Positions 53,869-64,000 of a stretch of 64,000 nucleotides of DNA are shown piece after piece. This DNA comes from Papilionanthe hookeriana x Papilionanthe teres (taxonomy: Eukaryota; Streptophyta; Magnoliopsida; Asparagales; Orchidaceae): contig CM040426.1 of assembly GCA_022702705.1 (NCBI GenBank), positions 79,755,877 through 79,819,876 on the forward strand, read 5' to 3'. Below the pieces are notes generated by a model. That model had not been told where the DNA came from and made no database searches. It worked only from the letters and a program-made list of their open reading frames with translations. Position 1 is the stretch's first letter, and every line of letters begins with the position of its first letter. The position numbers and the translations under genes are program-made.

Positions 53869-54495
53869 GAATTATGTTATCCAAGGGAATCTCGATAGTG
53901 CTGTTGACCTCACTTTTGGGAGAGAATTTTGGGTCTTTCCTCTAGTGACTAGGATCTAGCTTTAAGAGTTTCTTGATGACTATCTTAGCATCTTAGAAAT
54001 GGTACCCACCTTCTCCTTAGACAATTCAACCAAATCTTTGTTCTCTATGTTGGTTCTACATGTGATCAATAATCTTTAATACAAAGATTAGAGATTACAT
54101 ATGTGACCCAGATTCCCCTAAATACCTCACTCGATTCTTTAAAATTCCCCAAAACTGCTGTTAAATCACAAAATTCACATCACCCACACTTTATTTGTCT
54201 CATAACTAATCAAAATTAAAATTAATCGATCGCGAACCAAAACTTTGACGGAAATTGAATTTGACACATTTTGAACCGATTGCCAACAAGGTTGTCCATG
54301 TGACCTCGAACGACGAAACGAACTGCGCGATCGCGACCAAAACTTCGATTTTATTTAAGAGGGACGTTCATTTCACTGCGACGACGTGTTCGGCAAAAAT
54401 GACGTATAGCTTTAAATAATAATAATAATAATCTTATTATTATTAAAATAAAAATAACAGAAAATGTATATCTCACGCATGCAGCAATCATGCAC

Positions 54496-54569
<74 letters not shown>

Positions 54570-55071
54570 AAACAAAATATAAAAATATAATATTTGCGCG
54601 TGCAGCTTGGCAGGTTATGTTCACGCATGCAAATCTTACACACACACACAAATTAATGTCACATGGCCTTATCCTCCTTTCTCTCGCATGTTATCTCCGC
54701 TATAATACTCTTAGGCATGCGAAATTTATAATGAACTCCTCTTATAAATCTTACTCTCGCGAAGTCATCTAAACCGAGCTCCGGCTCTCGCGAAATCAAG
54801 CCTGTCGACCTCCTTTCTCTTTGCTGTCGACGTCGAAGCAATCGCCCGCGACCTGAGCTGCCCTTCCTCCCTTGCGAAGCTCTCCGGCTCTCCCTCTTCG
54901 AATCTAGTGAAAGCAAGCTCCACCCTTAAGCCTCCTACTCTACACAACTCCAAAACCACTAGCCAAAAACCTCGACATCCTTAATGAAAGTTGTAACCCT
55001 TAACCTGAATCTCCCAACCCACGCCATCTCCGCCACCGGAAACCGCCGCCGTCGCCGGAAAATCCATTTTA
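53869..55071. other. Unassigned stretch flanking copia IVb
   Basis: No supported gene. (TA)n at 54502-54560 and a short ATT run at about 54416-54433. 54770-55060 is GC-richer, with CCGCCGCCGTCGCCGG near the IVb border. It might be an older LTR, but no boundary was found. Confidence 0.4.
54502..54560. repeat. (TA)n microsatellite
   Basis: About 29 TA units. Confidence 0.95.
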
Positions 55072-55515
55072 TGTTGTGAAAAATGATGACAATAAAGTAA
55101 AATTGGAACGAAAAATGCACGCATAAAATAAACACTAGAGCGATACACAGATTTACGTGGTTCGACAAATTTGCCTACGTCCACGAAGTTGCAGAGGATT
55201 TTATTTCTTCAAGGAATTACACCGTCGAGCCGCCTCGACGTTTGCGTGAAAAACTCTATTTTCTTTCTCCCTCCTCTCTTCTCTCTTCCTCTCTCTTTCT
55301 TGAGAACTCGGCTCATACTTAATCCAATAGCCGAAAGAGGCTATTTATAGTAACGGAGCGAGAGCGGTAGGTGGGAGGTGAGCGAGCTGCAGGTGAGCGG
55401 TAGGTGAGAAGTAGGTGAGCGGTAGGTGAGATGTGGTAGGTGAGCTGTAGGTAGCACTCTCTTAACTAGGTAAGTTAATTCACATGCGTGTGACCGGTCT
55501 CCATATTACCCAACA
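55072..55515 (-). repeat. 3' LTR of copia IVb
   Basis: Inverted ends TGTTGGG...CACAACA. On the minus strand it follows the tract GAGTGGGAGAAT. It shares CACAGATTTACGTGGTTCG (55147-55165) and the TTGCAGAGGATTTTA block with the IVa LTR but is shorter. Confidence 0.78.
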
Positions 55516-56150
55516 ATTCTCCCACTCGAGACAGGACACTCATCGCACCACCTACAGGCCAGTAACATCTGCCGGCTCGTACCGAACTTTTCCTCAAACA
55601 CGATATTCTCCACTCTGCTACTTCAAAGTTCTCCGTCTTCAAGTTAGAAGACCAATCGGCTCGCACACAACTTCTGCCAAGAATGAACACCGCTGTCAAC
55701 ATATCGCAAGCATTCTCGCTTCCACAAATTTTTTCAAGTAGTAATCGTTCGTCATTTAATAATGATCGTATGAAGTGATACCCGATCTCGAATGCTGTTT
55801 GGTCCTGATCGAAATGCGAGATTCTCAGACGAATATAACACTCGACTATCACTGTAGAGAGTGCTCTTCCGAACCTCCTTACCCAATTCTTCCAAGAACT
55901 TTCGTGACCATACCATCTCCTTTCTGCAGCCTCCGATACTGCAACATACTCGCACCATGTAGTGGACAAAGAATCGTCTTCTGTAGATTTGAGCCCTATG
56001 ACATCGTTAGCATCACTGCAAGAGTATAAACATAACTCGTAAGTACTCTTCCTACTGTCAATATCTCCAGCTAAATCTGCATCAACATAGCCTTGTACCT
56101 CCAGGCTCTTTCATGAGAAACACAAGCAGATTTTTGAAAAGCCCCTTAGG
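55516..56150 (-). pseudogene. RNase H of copia IVb
   Basis: Fragments parallel to IVa: YVAVSEAA, FEIGYHFIRSLLNDERLLLE and KICGSENACDMLT (IVa has PADMLTKG). The frame changes many times. Confidence 0.75.
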
Positions 56151-57190
56151 TATCTGAAGATACACTTCACAGTTTCTCAATGTTCTTTCCCTGGATTACT
56201 CATGTAACTGCTCACAACTCCCACTGCATGGGCAATGTCTGGTCTAGTGCAGACCATAACATACATAAGTGAACCAATAAGCTGAAGCGTAAGGAACCTT
56301 ACCCATGTAGTCTTGTTCCTCCTCCGACGTGGGTGATCGACTCTTGTTGAGTCCGAAATGACGCGCCAGAGGTGTGCCAATCTGGTTTCGCCTTGTCCAT
56401 ATTGGAACTCGTAAGCACCTTTTTCACATATTCGACTCGTGAAAGTCTTAACATACCTTCGACTCTGTCTCCGATAATCTTCATGCCAGGATTTGCTTTG
56501 CGCTCTCAAATCCTTCATTGCAGAAGTGTTTTAACATCCGTTTCTTCGCATTATTGATCTCATAAATGTTAGCTCTAATGATAAGCATATCATCTACATA
56601 CAACGAGTAGGATGATATATGAATTGTCAAAATACTCGACATAGCAAAGAATGATCCGCCCGACATCCGTCGTACCCTACATCGAGCATGAATTTATCAA
56701 ACTTCTGTACCATCGTCTATGAGCTTCGTTTCGTGCCATACAAGCTATTTTTCAATCCGCAACCGAGTCTTCCTTTCCCCGTACCACGAACCCTTCAGGT
56801 CGGTACATGTAGATGTCTTCTTCAAGATTTTCAAGAAGAAAAGTTGTCTTCACATCATCGCTCGCGAAGAGATTTTCGAGTAGCCACCTGATGACAAGTA
56901 TCATTCCGATGGTTGTAAGCTTCACCACAAGAGAAAATCTCGGAATAATCAATACCATGCTTCGCTGAAAACCTTTTACAACAATGTTTCGCCTCGTACC
57001 TTTTATCGTTATCATGCTCGATCTTCACCCGATACGCCCACTTGTTGTGTATTGCCTTCTTCCCGTGGAAGATTCGTTAGCTCCAAGTTCGATTTTCAGC
57101 AGAGAATCCATCTCCTCCTTCATGGTTAGGTCCCACTCGCTCGAATTTCCATCTGCAGAGGTTTCTTCATAACTCGAGGTTCTCCACCAT
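56151..57190 (-). pseudogene. Reverse transcriptase of copia IVb
   Basis: SLYVDDMLI (about 56575-56605) is the catalytic box. Upstream, KTTFLLENLEEDIYMYRPEG (about 56790-56850) corresponds to the IVa DVKTAFLHGDLEEDIYM region, and NSSEWDLTMKEEMDSLL begins the domain. Broken into several frames. Confidence 0.8.
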
Positions 57191-58150
57191 CCGTCGCCAG
57201 AATGTAGTTTAAAGTAGGAGAATACTCTCGTGGAGAACGTGTAGCTCTCTTCGACTCGCGAACCGCAATCGTAGGGGTAGATTTTTCCGAAGCCGATCTG
57301 CGAACAATGAAATGGGTGCCTCGGACCCACTCTCTTCATCACCTTCATCTTGCTACTGAATCGTAACCTCCGGTAAATCATCGAGTTTTACCAACTCGAT
57401 TTCTACGACGTTGTTTCGAAACCTGTACGGCTTGTCTCGTACATCATCTTCTTATCGAAGATCACGTTCTCGCTCCGTATGATCTTCCGATCCCGATCAT
57501 CCCGAAACGATACCCAAACGCATCATCTCCATAGTCACGCAAGCAACACTTCTTCGACTTAGTTCAAGCTTACTTCGAGCATCCTGGATTAATAAGAACA
57601 TATGAAAGACAACCAAAGTCTTAAGGTGAGAAAATCGACCACTTTCCCACTCCGCAACTCCTCGGCAATTCACGCGTTTAATGGAACGGATGACCCCTCT
57701 TGATCAAATAAAGCCGCAGATCGTCGACCGCTCCGCCCAGAAAGTTCGGTGGTAGTCCCGCGTGCAATCTCATGCTTCTAGCCCTCTCATCGATGGTCCC
57801 GTTCATGCGCTCTCGCAACACCATTTCTCTGTGGTGTCCCCGGAATGGTCTTCTCCATTCGATGCCCCGAGCCGCACAATACTCCTCGAATCCACCATCA
57901 ACGTACTCACCACCATTATCGACCTCGAACATTTCAACTTTAAGCTCGTCTCCGTCTCAACCATAGACTTCCAAGTCCCGAACACATTAAATACATCGGA
58001 TTTATGCTTGCAGAAGTAGACCCATACCTTCTACGTTGTGATCGTCTGATGAATGTGACGTAGTAGCGAGAACCTCCGCAGATGTCATCGGGAAGGTCCC
58101 CACACATCCGTGTGTACAAGATCCAACTTTCCTCGCCTTTGGCGTCCTGC
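57191..58150 (-). pseudogene. Integrase of copia IVb
   Basis: Second catalytic Asp region DNGGEYVDGGFEEYCAARGI (57860-57920), then ERMNGTIDERARSMRLHAGL (57765-57830) and YLIKRGHP. The C-terminal domain and the linker to RT (57190-57680) are heavily shifted. Confidence 0.78.
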
Positions 58151-58413
58151 GACTTTTCAAGAAGCCGACATTCCTCTCGTTTCCCCATAACGCAACTCTC
58201 ACATATGCCAAGATCAACCGATTTCGCGCTCGATAGCTGCCTACTGGATCGAAGTTCCTTCATACATCTCTGACTCATGTGGCCAAGTCTGTAATGCCAC
58301 AACTCTGCTGTGCTCTCTATAATAGTAGTATCAAAACTGTTAATTAAACCAGTAGTCATATATAGCGTACCTGTTTTCTTACCCCGATCCAGTATAAGTG
58401 CTCCTTTAGTAAC
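58151..58413 (-). pseudogene. Pre-integrase region of copia IVb
   Basis: TAELWHYRLGHMSQRCMKEL (58250-58310) and ICESCVMGK (about 58185-58212) carry the HHCC zinc site. Upstream VTKGAL...KKTGT is cut at 58413 by element V, with GTAAC (58409-58413) as the expected target duplication. Confidence 0.8.
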
Positions 58414-58477
58414 TGACCCACTTTTTATATATTTGCAAATTATGTTAATAGCAACGGCACCAAAAACTTGATCCCGC

Positions 58478-58537
<60 letters not shown>

Positions 58538-59956
58538 ATGATGGAATGTTTAATGTGGATTCTACGTAAGTATACGTATCGTATTAAGTAATACTGGGCT
58601 CTAATGGAGTCCTGTTATCGATCCCACAGGGAAGTTTTTTAACAGATGTGTATCGACTAAAATTTAAAGGAATTACTTACTAATATAAGTAATCGAAATT
58701 TTAAGTAACTACAAAGAACTAAAAGTAAGCTAATGCTTGAAATAAAGTTCGATTTAAATAATTCGGAAAAAGTATCATTCTCCTCGCTTTTAGAAAATTA
58801 AGTGAATGATGAATCTAAATAAATTTTCGAATCGTATTGTGATGAATAGGAGCATTCCTATTCTTTACCCTTTGGTCTGCGGTAGAAGAACATCGACTAA
58901 TCCTATGTTTGATTATCGAATCTGCTGCAGTTATTTGGGAGGATCTGGCTGCCACTTCGTAGCTCCACGTTCCCTCACACTGAGGGCTAACATCTATACT
59001 TCAGCTCTCAAACAATAGGACTAAATCGAATATTTTAATTCATCACACTAAAATGTCCAATTCTACGTCCAATAAATAATATTTCCTATTTATTTGCAGC
59101 CTCCTTCCAAGCTTTGACTTCCTCGAATATTGGATGTAATTTTTACTATAGTTGATAATTCAACATATTTTAAAAAATCAATTGGCCAGATTAAAAGTAA
59201 ATTAAGTTTTAAGTAAAAATTGTCACAATTTATTTTAATATATTATGTACTTTTATTTAATTTCATCAATTCGCATAATTTTCATAAATAAGCTGAGAAA
59301 AGCTAAGAAAACTACTCGAATGCATGAGAATAAAACAAAGCATGGATTTCATTTAAAGTTAACAACAACAATAAACAAAGATATTTATCTTAATTTCCTC
59401 CACAAGCTGAACTCCTCAAGTTCTTTTCGACTTTTCCTTCTAAGACAACACACTTCTAACTCACTAAAGATACTACTAAGACTCTCTAAATATACACACT
59501 TAAGACTCAGAGACACACGAGACTACTAGAATTCGGCCTCTATTTATAGAGGTAGGCAAAGGTCGAGGATGCTTAAACACCTCTTCAAAAACGTCCGGGT
59601 TCAATGTATTTCGCATTTTCAACCGTCTCGCCAGTCAGCGGAAACAACCTCGTCGTCGACGGGCTTCTGAAGGTCTCTGAACCGCGCGATCTCGTTGTCA
59701 CGTGGGCTCGGGCTCATTGTCAGCTAAGTAGTTATAATTCCTTCAAAAATTCTCCTCATGATCTCGCCGTCGGCGACTTAGTTCATTTTGCATGAATTTC
59801 TTCATTTTTGATCCAAATTCGCTCCATTTCATGTTTTTTGCTTCCATTACTTATAAATCTTCGTTCATAACGATAAAATAAAGAAAATACCTTTCTTTAA
59901 AGTCGCAATTTCATCAAAAATAGATATGAATTTCTTAATATATTTTTTCACGATCA
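58414..59956 (-). repeat. 3' LTR of element V (family-I relative)
   Basis: On the minus strand it starts TGATCGTGAAAAAA at 59956 and ends GTGGGTCA at 58414, like the element-I LTR. It carries degenerate palindromes (59628-59776), the conserved block (about 58930-59005), the end block with GATACGTATACTTACG (about 58562-58585), a primer-site relic (58449-58479) and an (AT)n run (58484-58534). Confidence 0.88.
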
Positions 59957-59973
59957 AAATCCCTCAAACTTAA
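59957..59973 (-). other. Polypurine tract of element V
   Basis: TAAGTTTGAGGGATTTT (minus strand) directly before the LTR. Confidence 0.75.
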
Positions 59974-61347
59974 TTATTATTTGTCCTCAAGTAATTTTAA
60001 TACTAAATAAAAATAATGATTTACGTAATAAAATTTTTCAATTCAGATATAATATGAATTAAATTTAAATAACATTATAAGTAAAGTTGAATAGAAATAT
60101 TTCTAAGTAATTAAATTAACTTTATAGATATAAGATTATCTAGTTATCGAATTCAAGATTTACTAACTTTCTATTTATTTCGTGAATAATTATATTTAAA
60201 AAGAGTAAATTACTTAAGATATTTAGATGATAGGAAGTTCGAAAAACACTATTTAAGTAAAATACTAATTCATAAATATAAGTTTTAGAAATATAATTAA
60301 GTTTTACCTTTAGGTTGATTCAATTGAATCGATTTTTGATAAGACATCTCCTCAAGCATCTCCTTACTTATATTTTTCTTTTCTTTTCTTTTCTTTTGGA
60401 TTGATTTTCAATCCTTCTCTTTCTTTTTCAGTGAGGATTATCGTATCCGGATAACCTCGTTAATTATTTTGAACTTCAAATTCTCTTCCTAAAATTGAAA
60501 CTTAAAATATTTTCTCGCTTATATATATTTCATAGCTCTTTACTTCATTGAGTTTCAATCCTTTCTTTTTCACTTAAATACTTAAGAATTTCAATTTTTA
60601 GAATATAGTTTTCCTTACTTTAAATAGTTTCCTATATTCTTATTCCTTTTAATCAAATATCTTATTCCATTAATTAATTGAATTACTAGAACATTTTATT
60701 TAACTTTCTATAATAATTAAATAAAGTAATTCATGTTTATTGAATTGAAAAACTACTATAGAAAATCATTTGATAATAATTTTTGAAAATAGAAATTGAG
60801 AACAATTTAATAATTAAATTTGTATTTTTACCTTCCCCCAAACTTAAATTTTTCTATCTATACTAAATAGTGAAAAGAGAAAGTATATAGTAAAGTTCAT
60901 CATACCTTTGAGCTTAAGGTATTTCTTTTCTTTAAAATTTTTGCAGGCTTTTTCATTACTTACAAAACTTGTACTGTTAGTATTCTTCCACATATAGTAT
61001 TTAAAAGAAAGTGCAGGGGTGAAATTTTGAAATAAGTATAAAACATAACAAATGAAAACTTAATCTATTACTACTCATACAATCAACTAATCTACTTTAA
61101 AACATATTAAAACAATCTAAACAATATTAAAAGTTCATAACTTATAAAAACTTAAACAACACATTAAAGAAAGACTAACATCCTATCTAAAAAAATTGCA
61201 AACTAATTTAACACACATAAGAAGTCTAATATCACAGCATAAGCAAACATACTAACATCCACGATCCATGAAAAGTACGGAATAATTACACACAGAATAA
61301 TAAAATTTCCAAAATAACAATAAATCTAAACAAACTAAACAAAGGCT
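59974..61347. other. 3' non-coding region of element V
   Basis: AT-rich counterpart of 11044-12424 without a gene. An internal polypurine-like tract (minus strand AATTTAAGTTTGGGGGAAGG) is at about 60832-60851, and a TTTTC/CTTTT run at about 60376-60430. Confidence 0.7.
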
Positions 61348-62531
61348 CTAATCTTCCGCATCAAAATCCAGTGCTATATCATCTCCCCGATCTCGAGTCG
61401 AGAAGGTCGAGCAGCTGATCATCGTGTATAGCGGGGGCACTCGGGAAAGACAACATCTAAATCACCACTCCTATATCGACGTTCGGCACTCATAGTATGC
61501 AATTTCGTATTCGAATGTCGTCGGAGATATTCGCTATCATAATCGTGTCTTCTTTCCAAGTCTCTAATCCTTTGGTCTATATGCTCAAATCTTCTTTCCA
61601 TATTTTCTCCAAATTGCTCAAAACTCTTTCTACTCAGGGTTAACTCATTCATCAGATCTTGAAGGGCAGGAGTGGTGTACTGAGGGGGTTCATAACTAGT
61701 AGAGGGTATATCTCTACTTGAAGAAGGTACATAATCCCTTGTCCGGGATCTCCATCCTTCGTGGGATTCATATTTCTTTATATTAGCTCGAGTAATGGGT
61801 TTCATAGGTTCAACCCATTCCTCATCATCTCTTGCTCTACCCCGGATAATTGGCGAGTGCATAGATGAGACCAGGATGTCCTGGTCCTCCTCCACTTTCA
61901 TTTCTTGATGTAGCTAATATATTCTTATAAATTACACTTCCCACATTAATACTCTTTTGGTCCTGAATACCGAAATTCGGAACCGTTTCATCTCTTGTTA
62001 CCTCACTATGGTGGTAGGTAGGTAACGAATGTAGAACAAATAAAATAATGTCGAGCTTTAGATGTTGCATTTAACATAGAAAGAGGGAAGTTTACCCGTT
62101 CTTCTGCTTTATCTTCCATACTCCTTTCCCATCGGTGAGAAAGTCGATCACCTCTTCCAGATGGTCCTTCCATGGTTCCAAAAGTTTCATACTCGTCGGT
62201 GTAGGTGTCTCTAACCTCGTAATAAGCATTTATTCTAACGATCGTTGAATTCCACAAAAAATCCTCTAACCTTAACCGGTGCATCTTCAGCCTGTGTTAA
62301 GTTCGTATAAAATTCTTTTACCACTTCTACATCGGCTCTGTTGGTCACGAAACAGAAATTTTCTCATCCTCGTTCCTTAATGATTCGCTCAACTTCTCCT
62401 CCAGGGCTTTTGAAAACTCGATCTTGAATGGATTTTCTTGCTTGTATGTTTTGAAAGTATCGAGTTTGTGCTCTTGCATTTATGAACCGGGTTTCGTCGT
62501 AATCTTTCCGTCGCTTTTGTCGTGGAGCCAT
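61348..62531 (-). pseudogene. Accessory frame B of element V
   Basis: Homologue of 9857-11043, with the same ATG context (minus-strand ATGGCTCCACGACAAAA at 62531) and the same acidic end (stop at 61348-61350). The segment 61419-61901 is open and includes NMERRFEHIDQRIRDLERRH, a likely coiled coil. The rest is in other frames (62006-62284 and 61837-62070). Shared gene order with element I supports frame B as a regular part of this family. Confidence 0.75.
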
Positions 62532-62594
62532 TTTCGATCTGTGAAATTTGCAAAAATTTTAACTAAACTCCCAAATATTATTAAGAAAACTTCC

Positions 62595-62738
62595 TACAAC
62601 ATCTAAAATCCATTTAAATCAATTTCCATGAAATTCTTCCAAGTATTTTTTCCACATTTCGAAATTTTTCAAAATTTCCCAATGTAGAAGAAATCCATGG
62701 TGAAAATAAAAAATTTTTGCATAAGATTGAAGCTCTTA
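62595..62738 (-). other. Possible leader intron of frame B, element V
   Basis: Donor CTTG/GTAAGAG and acceptor GTTGTAG/GAAG on the minus strand, 144 bases, matching the element-I candidate in both sites and length. Confidence 0.42.
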
Positions 62739-62884
62739 CCAAGGGAAGATGAAATCCGGTGTCAAAAAGTGTTGAAATCGCCTCAAATTCAAGATCTCTC
62801 AAGCCCTAGGTCGGTTTTTCGAAGTTTTGAGGAAGAGGATGATGAATAGTGTCGATTGATTGGTCGAATATAGGTCTTTTCGCG

Positions 62885-63036
62885 ATCTCGCTGTCGGCGA
62901 GATTTTTCTCGCTGTCAGCGAACTAATTAATTTGATAAGGCAAAAAATTTCGGTAAAAATCCGCCGTCGGCGAGCTCGGTCTCGCTGTCAGCGGGTTTTC
63001 TCGCTGTCGGCGAGATGATTCTCGCCGTCGGCGAGA
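62885..63036. repeat. Palindrome array upstream of frame B, element V
   Basis: Six copies of CTCGCCGACGGCGAG or its variants (plus strand CTCGCTGTCGGCGAG, CTCGCCGTCGGCGAG), in the same place as 9349-9498. Confidence 0.85.
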
Positions 63037-63434
63037 TCCCAAAAATTTTAAATTTTTGAAATTCGTCAATCATTTTCAACCTCGATTTGCCCTTAATCAA
63101 TCTTCTGATCACTTAATTTAATAATAGTATGAAGATTAGATACTTAAACTCACAAAAAGTTCACACAACACAAACAATATAACTTTATATATGAAATCCA
63201 TGAGACTTACAAACTTCACACTAACAACTTAACAACATACTTAACTTAAATGTTCAAATCCATAATACTTAGCATTGCAATCCACACCACAACACTCTAA
63301 ATCGCTGAGACATAACAATTACGAATAATCTCATCAAATACGAGATGATCAAATTAAAATTCAAATCATAATAAAACCTAAATCCAAATTAACACATATA
63401 TACACAAATATATGACATACAATAGAAATCTTTC

Positions 63435-64000
63435 CTACTCCTCAGTGTCTGAACTATCATCCTCTCTGATATTCCCGATGCGACGCAGTGCACGAATAAA
63501 TTGTAGAAAGGCTCGAAGGGATTCTGCAGTAGATTCTTCATTAATCCATCCTTTCGTCTCGGTAAATGAATAAAGCGGCCTCTAAATGTCCAAGTATGAT
63601 CAAAGTGCTCCTTCATCCTCCGATCGATGTGATCAAACATATCGGAGATATTGTCGATGGAATTCATCACATTTTGCGATTCTTTCTCCGATCCTTTAAT
63701 CTTCTTCGAATGAAATTAGTTTTATCGATAAGTGGCCTTGCTTAAAGGATTGTTCCGTGATTTTCACGTCGAAATAATGGTAATCTCATCATTGTTATCC
63801 AAAGTTGGAAACATATTCGTAGGATCGAGTGGTTTCCATGGCAAAAGTACTTTTTCCCAAGCCTCATAAGAAACTTGGTATCGATCGCATAAAGCAAATA
63901 TAGTCGATGGGTGTCCAAGTCCGTAGAGCCGACCCATGCACAATCAATCCCAATACAGACTTTACTATTATTGATCCAACATCGATAGGTAGTCCAATTT
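63435..64000 (-). pseudogene. Accessory frame A of element V (C-terminal part)
   Basis: The minus-strand end reads NISDMFDHIDRRMKEHFDH and an acidic terminus ending at the stop 63435-63437, matching the end of frame A in element I (8716-8955). At least two frame changes. The N-terminal part is beyond the window. Confidence 0.75.

Larger units (their letters stand above)
55072..58413 (-). mobile_element. Copia element IVb, degenerate, interrupted at 58414
   Basis: Relative of IVa with normal gene order on the minus strand: pre-integrase region, integrase, RT, RNase H, LTR. Its 5' part is separated by the insertion of element V and would lie right of the window. Compared with IVa it has many small indels, often where IVa has CTG. 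Confidence 0.83.
58414..64000 (-). mobile_element. Element V: Athila-type retrotransposon, 3' part, continuing beyond the window
   Basis: Minus-strand order from the right edge: frame A (C-terminal part), palindrome array, leader with possible intron, frame B, AT-rich 3' region, polypurine tract, LTR. This repeats element I from about 8400 to 14045. Its pol and 5' LTR lie to the right of the window. Confidence 0.88.

Noticed and set aside
54659..54959. Arg/Glu-rich minus-strand frames left of copia IVb
   Set aside because: Overlapping frames in GC-rich sequence with no recognised motif and no splice support.
1..64000. CRISPR array, defence island, bacterial operon, tRNA or rRNA gene
   Set aside because: Repeats are LTRs, palindromes and microsatellites of plant elements. 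No array with regular unique spacers, no tRNA cloverleaf and no rRNA signature was seen; the tRNA-Asp matches are primer sites only.

Overview
The window is nuclear DNA of a flowering plant. Evidence: nested LTR retrotransposons with tRNA-Asp primer sites and long, strongly conserved LTRs; a plant-type RTE LINE; MITEs; a FAR1-type relic; and an intron-containing gene for the chloroplast protein OHP1. No species can be named from the sequence. Nearly everything is mobile DNA. Only two ordinary host-gene models are supported: a Myb/SANT-domain gene (45993-47029) and OHP1 (52841-53327).

Left block (1-23513): nested Ty3/gypsy elements of the Athila/Tat type. Family II is a gag-protease element whose reverse transcriptase and integrase are missing. 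It appears as LTR-sharing tandem units: the 3' end of one unit (1-266 plus 14046-14198), a shared LTR (14199-16155), a full second unit and a terminal LTR (21547-23513). Family I (267-14045, target duplication GTTAC) is inserted in the upstream unit. It carries gag, protease, RT, RNase H and integrase, followed by two related accessory reading frames (A and B), each preceded by an array of the palindrome CTCGCCGACGGCGAG. The same palindrome fills the U3 side of the LTRs.

Middle block (23514-39291): a PIF/Harbinger transposase relic, a rearranged minus-strand copia element (27339-about 30200), a gag-only copia element with one open 364-aa frame (30767-31861), and an older minus-strand copia relic (35400-38717) split by a solo family-I LTR (35924-37591, target duplication GTATT).

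Gene-bearing block (39292-55071): a MITE with an 8-bp target duplication, a possible transcript leader, a 5.9-kb non-coding stretch holding MITEs, the Myb/SANT gene, an RTE LINE tail, a FAR1-like relic, a G-rich minisatellite, and OHP1 with a TG/AG microsatellite just upstream.

Right block (55072-64000): a degenerate minus-strand copia element interrupted at 58414 by a minus-strand Athila-type element (target duplication GTAAC) that runs off the window. It shows the same LTR, 3' region, accessory frames B and A, and palindrome arrays as family I.

Three points deserve most attention: the palindrome arrays and their possible role as promoter modules; an old primer-binding site captured inside the LTRs of all these families; and the clustering of frameshifts and LTR differences at CTG/CAG sites, which may be a sequencing artefact at methylated CHG and would change which elements count as dead. 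No bacterial-type system, CRISPR array, tRNA or rRNA gene was seen.
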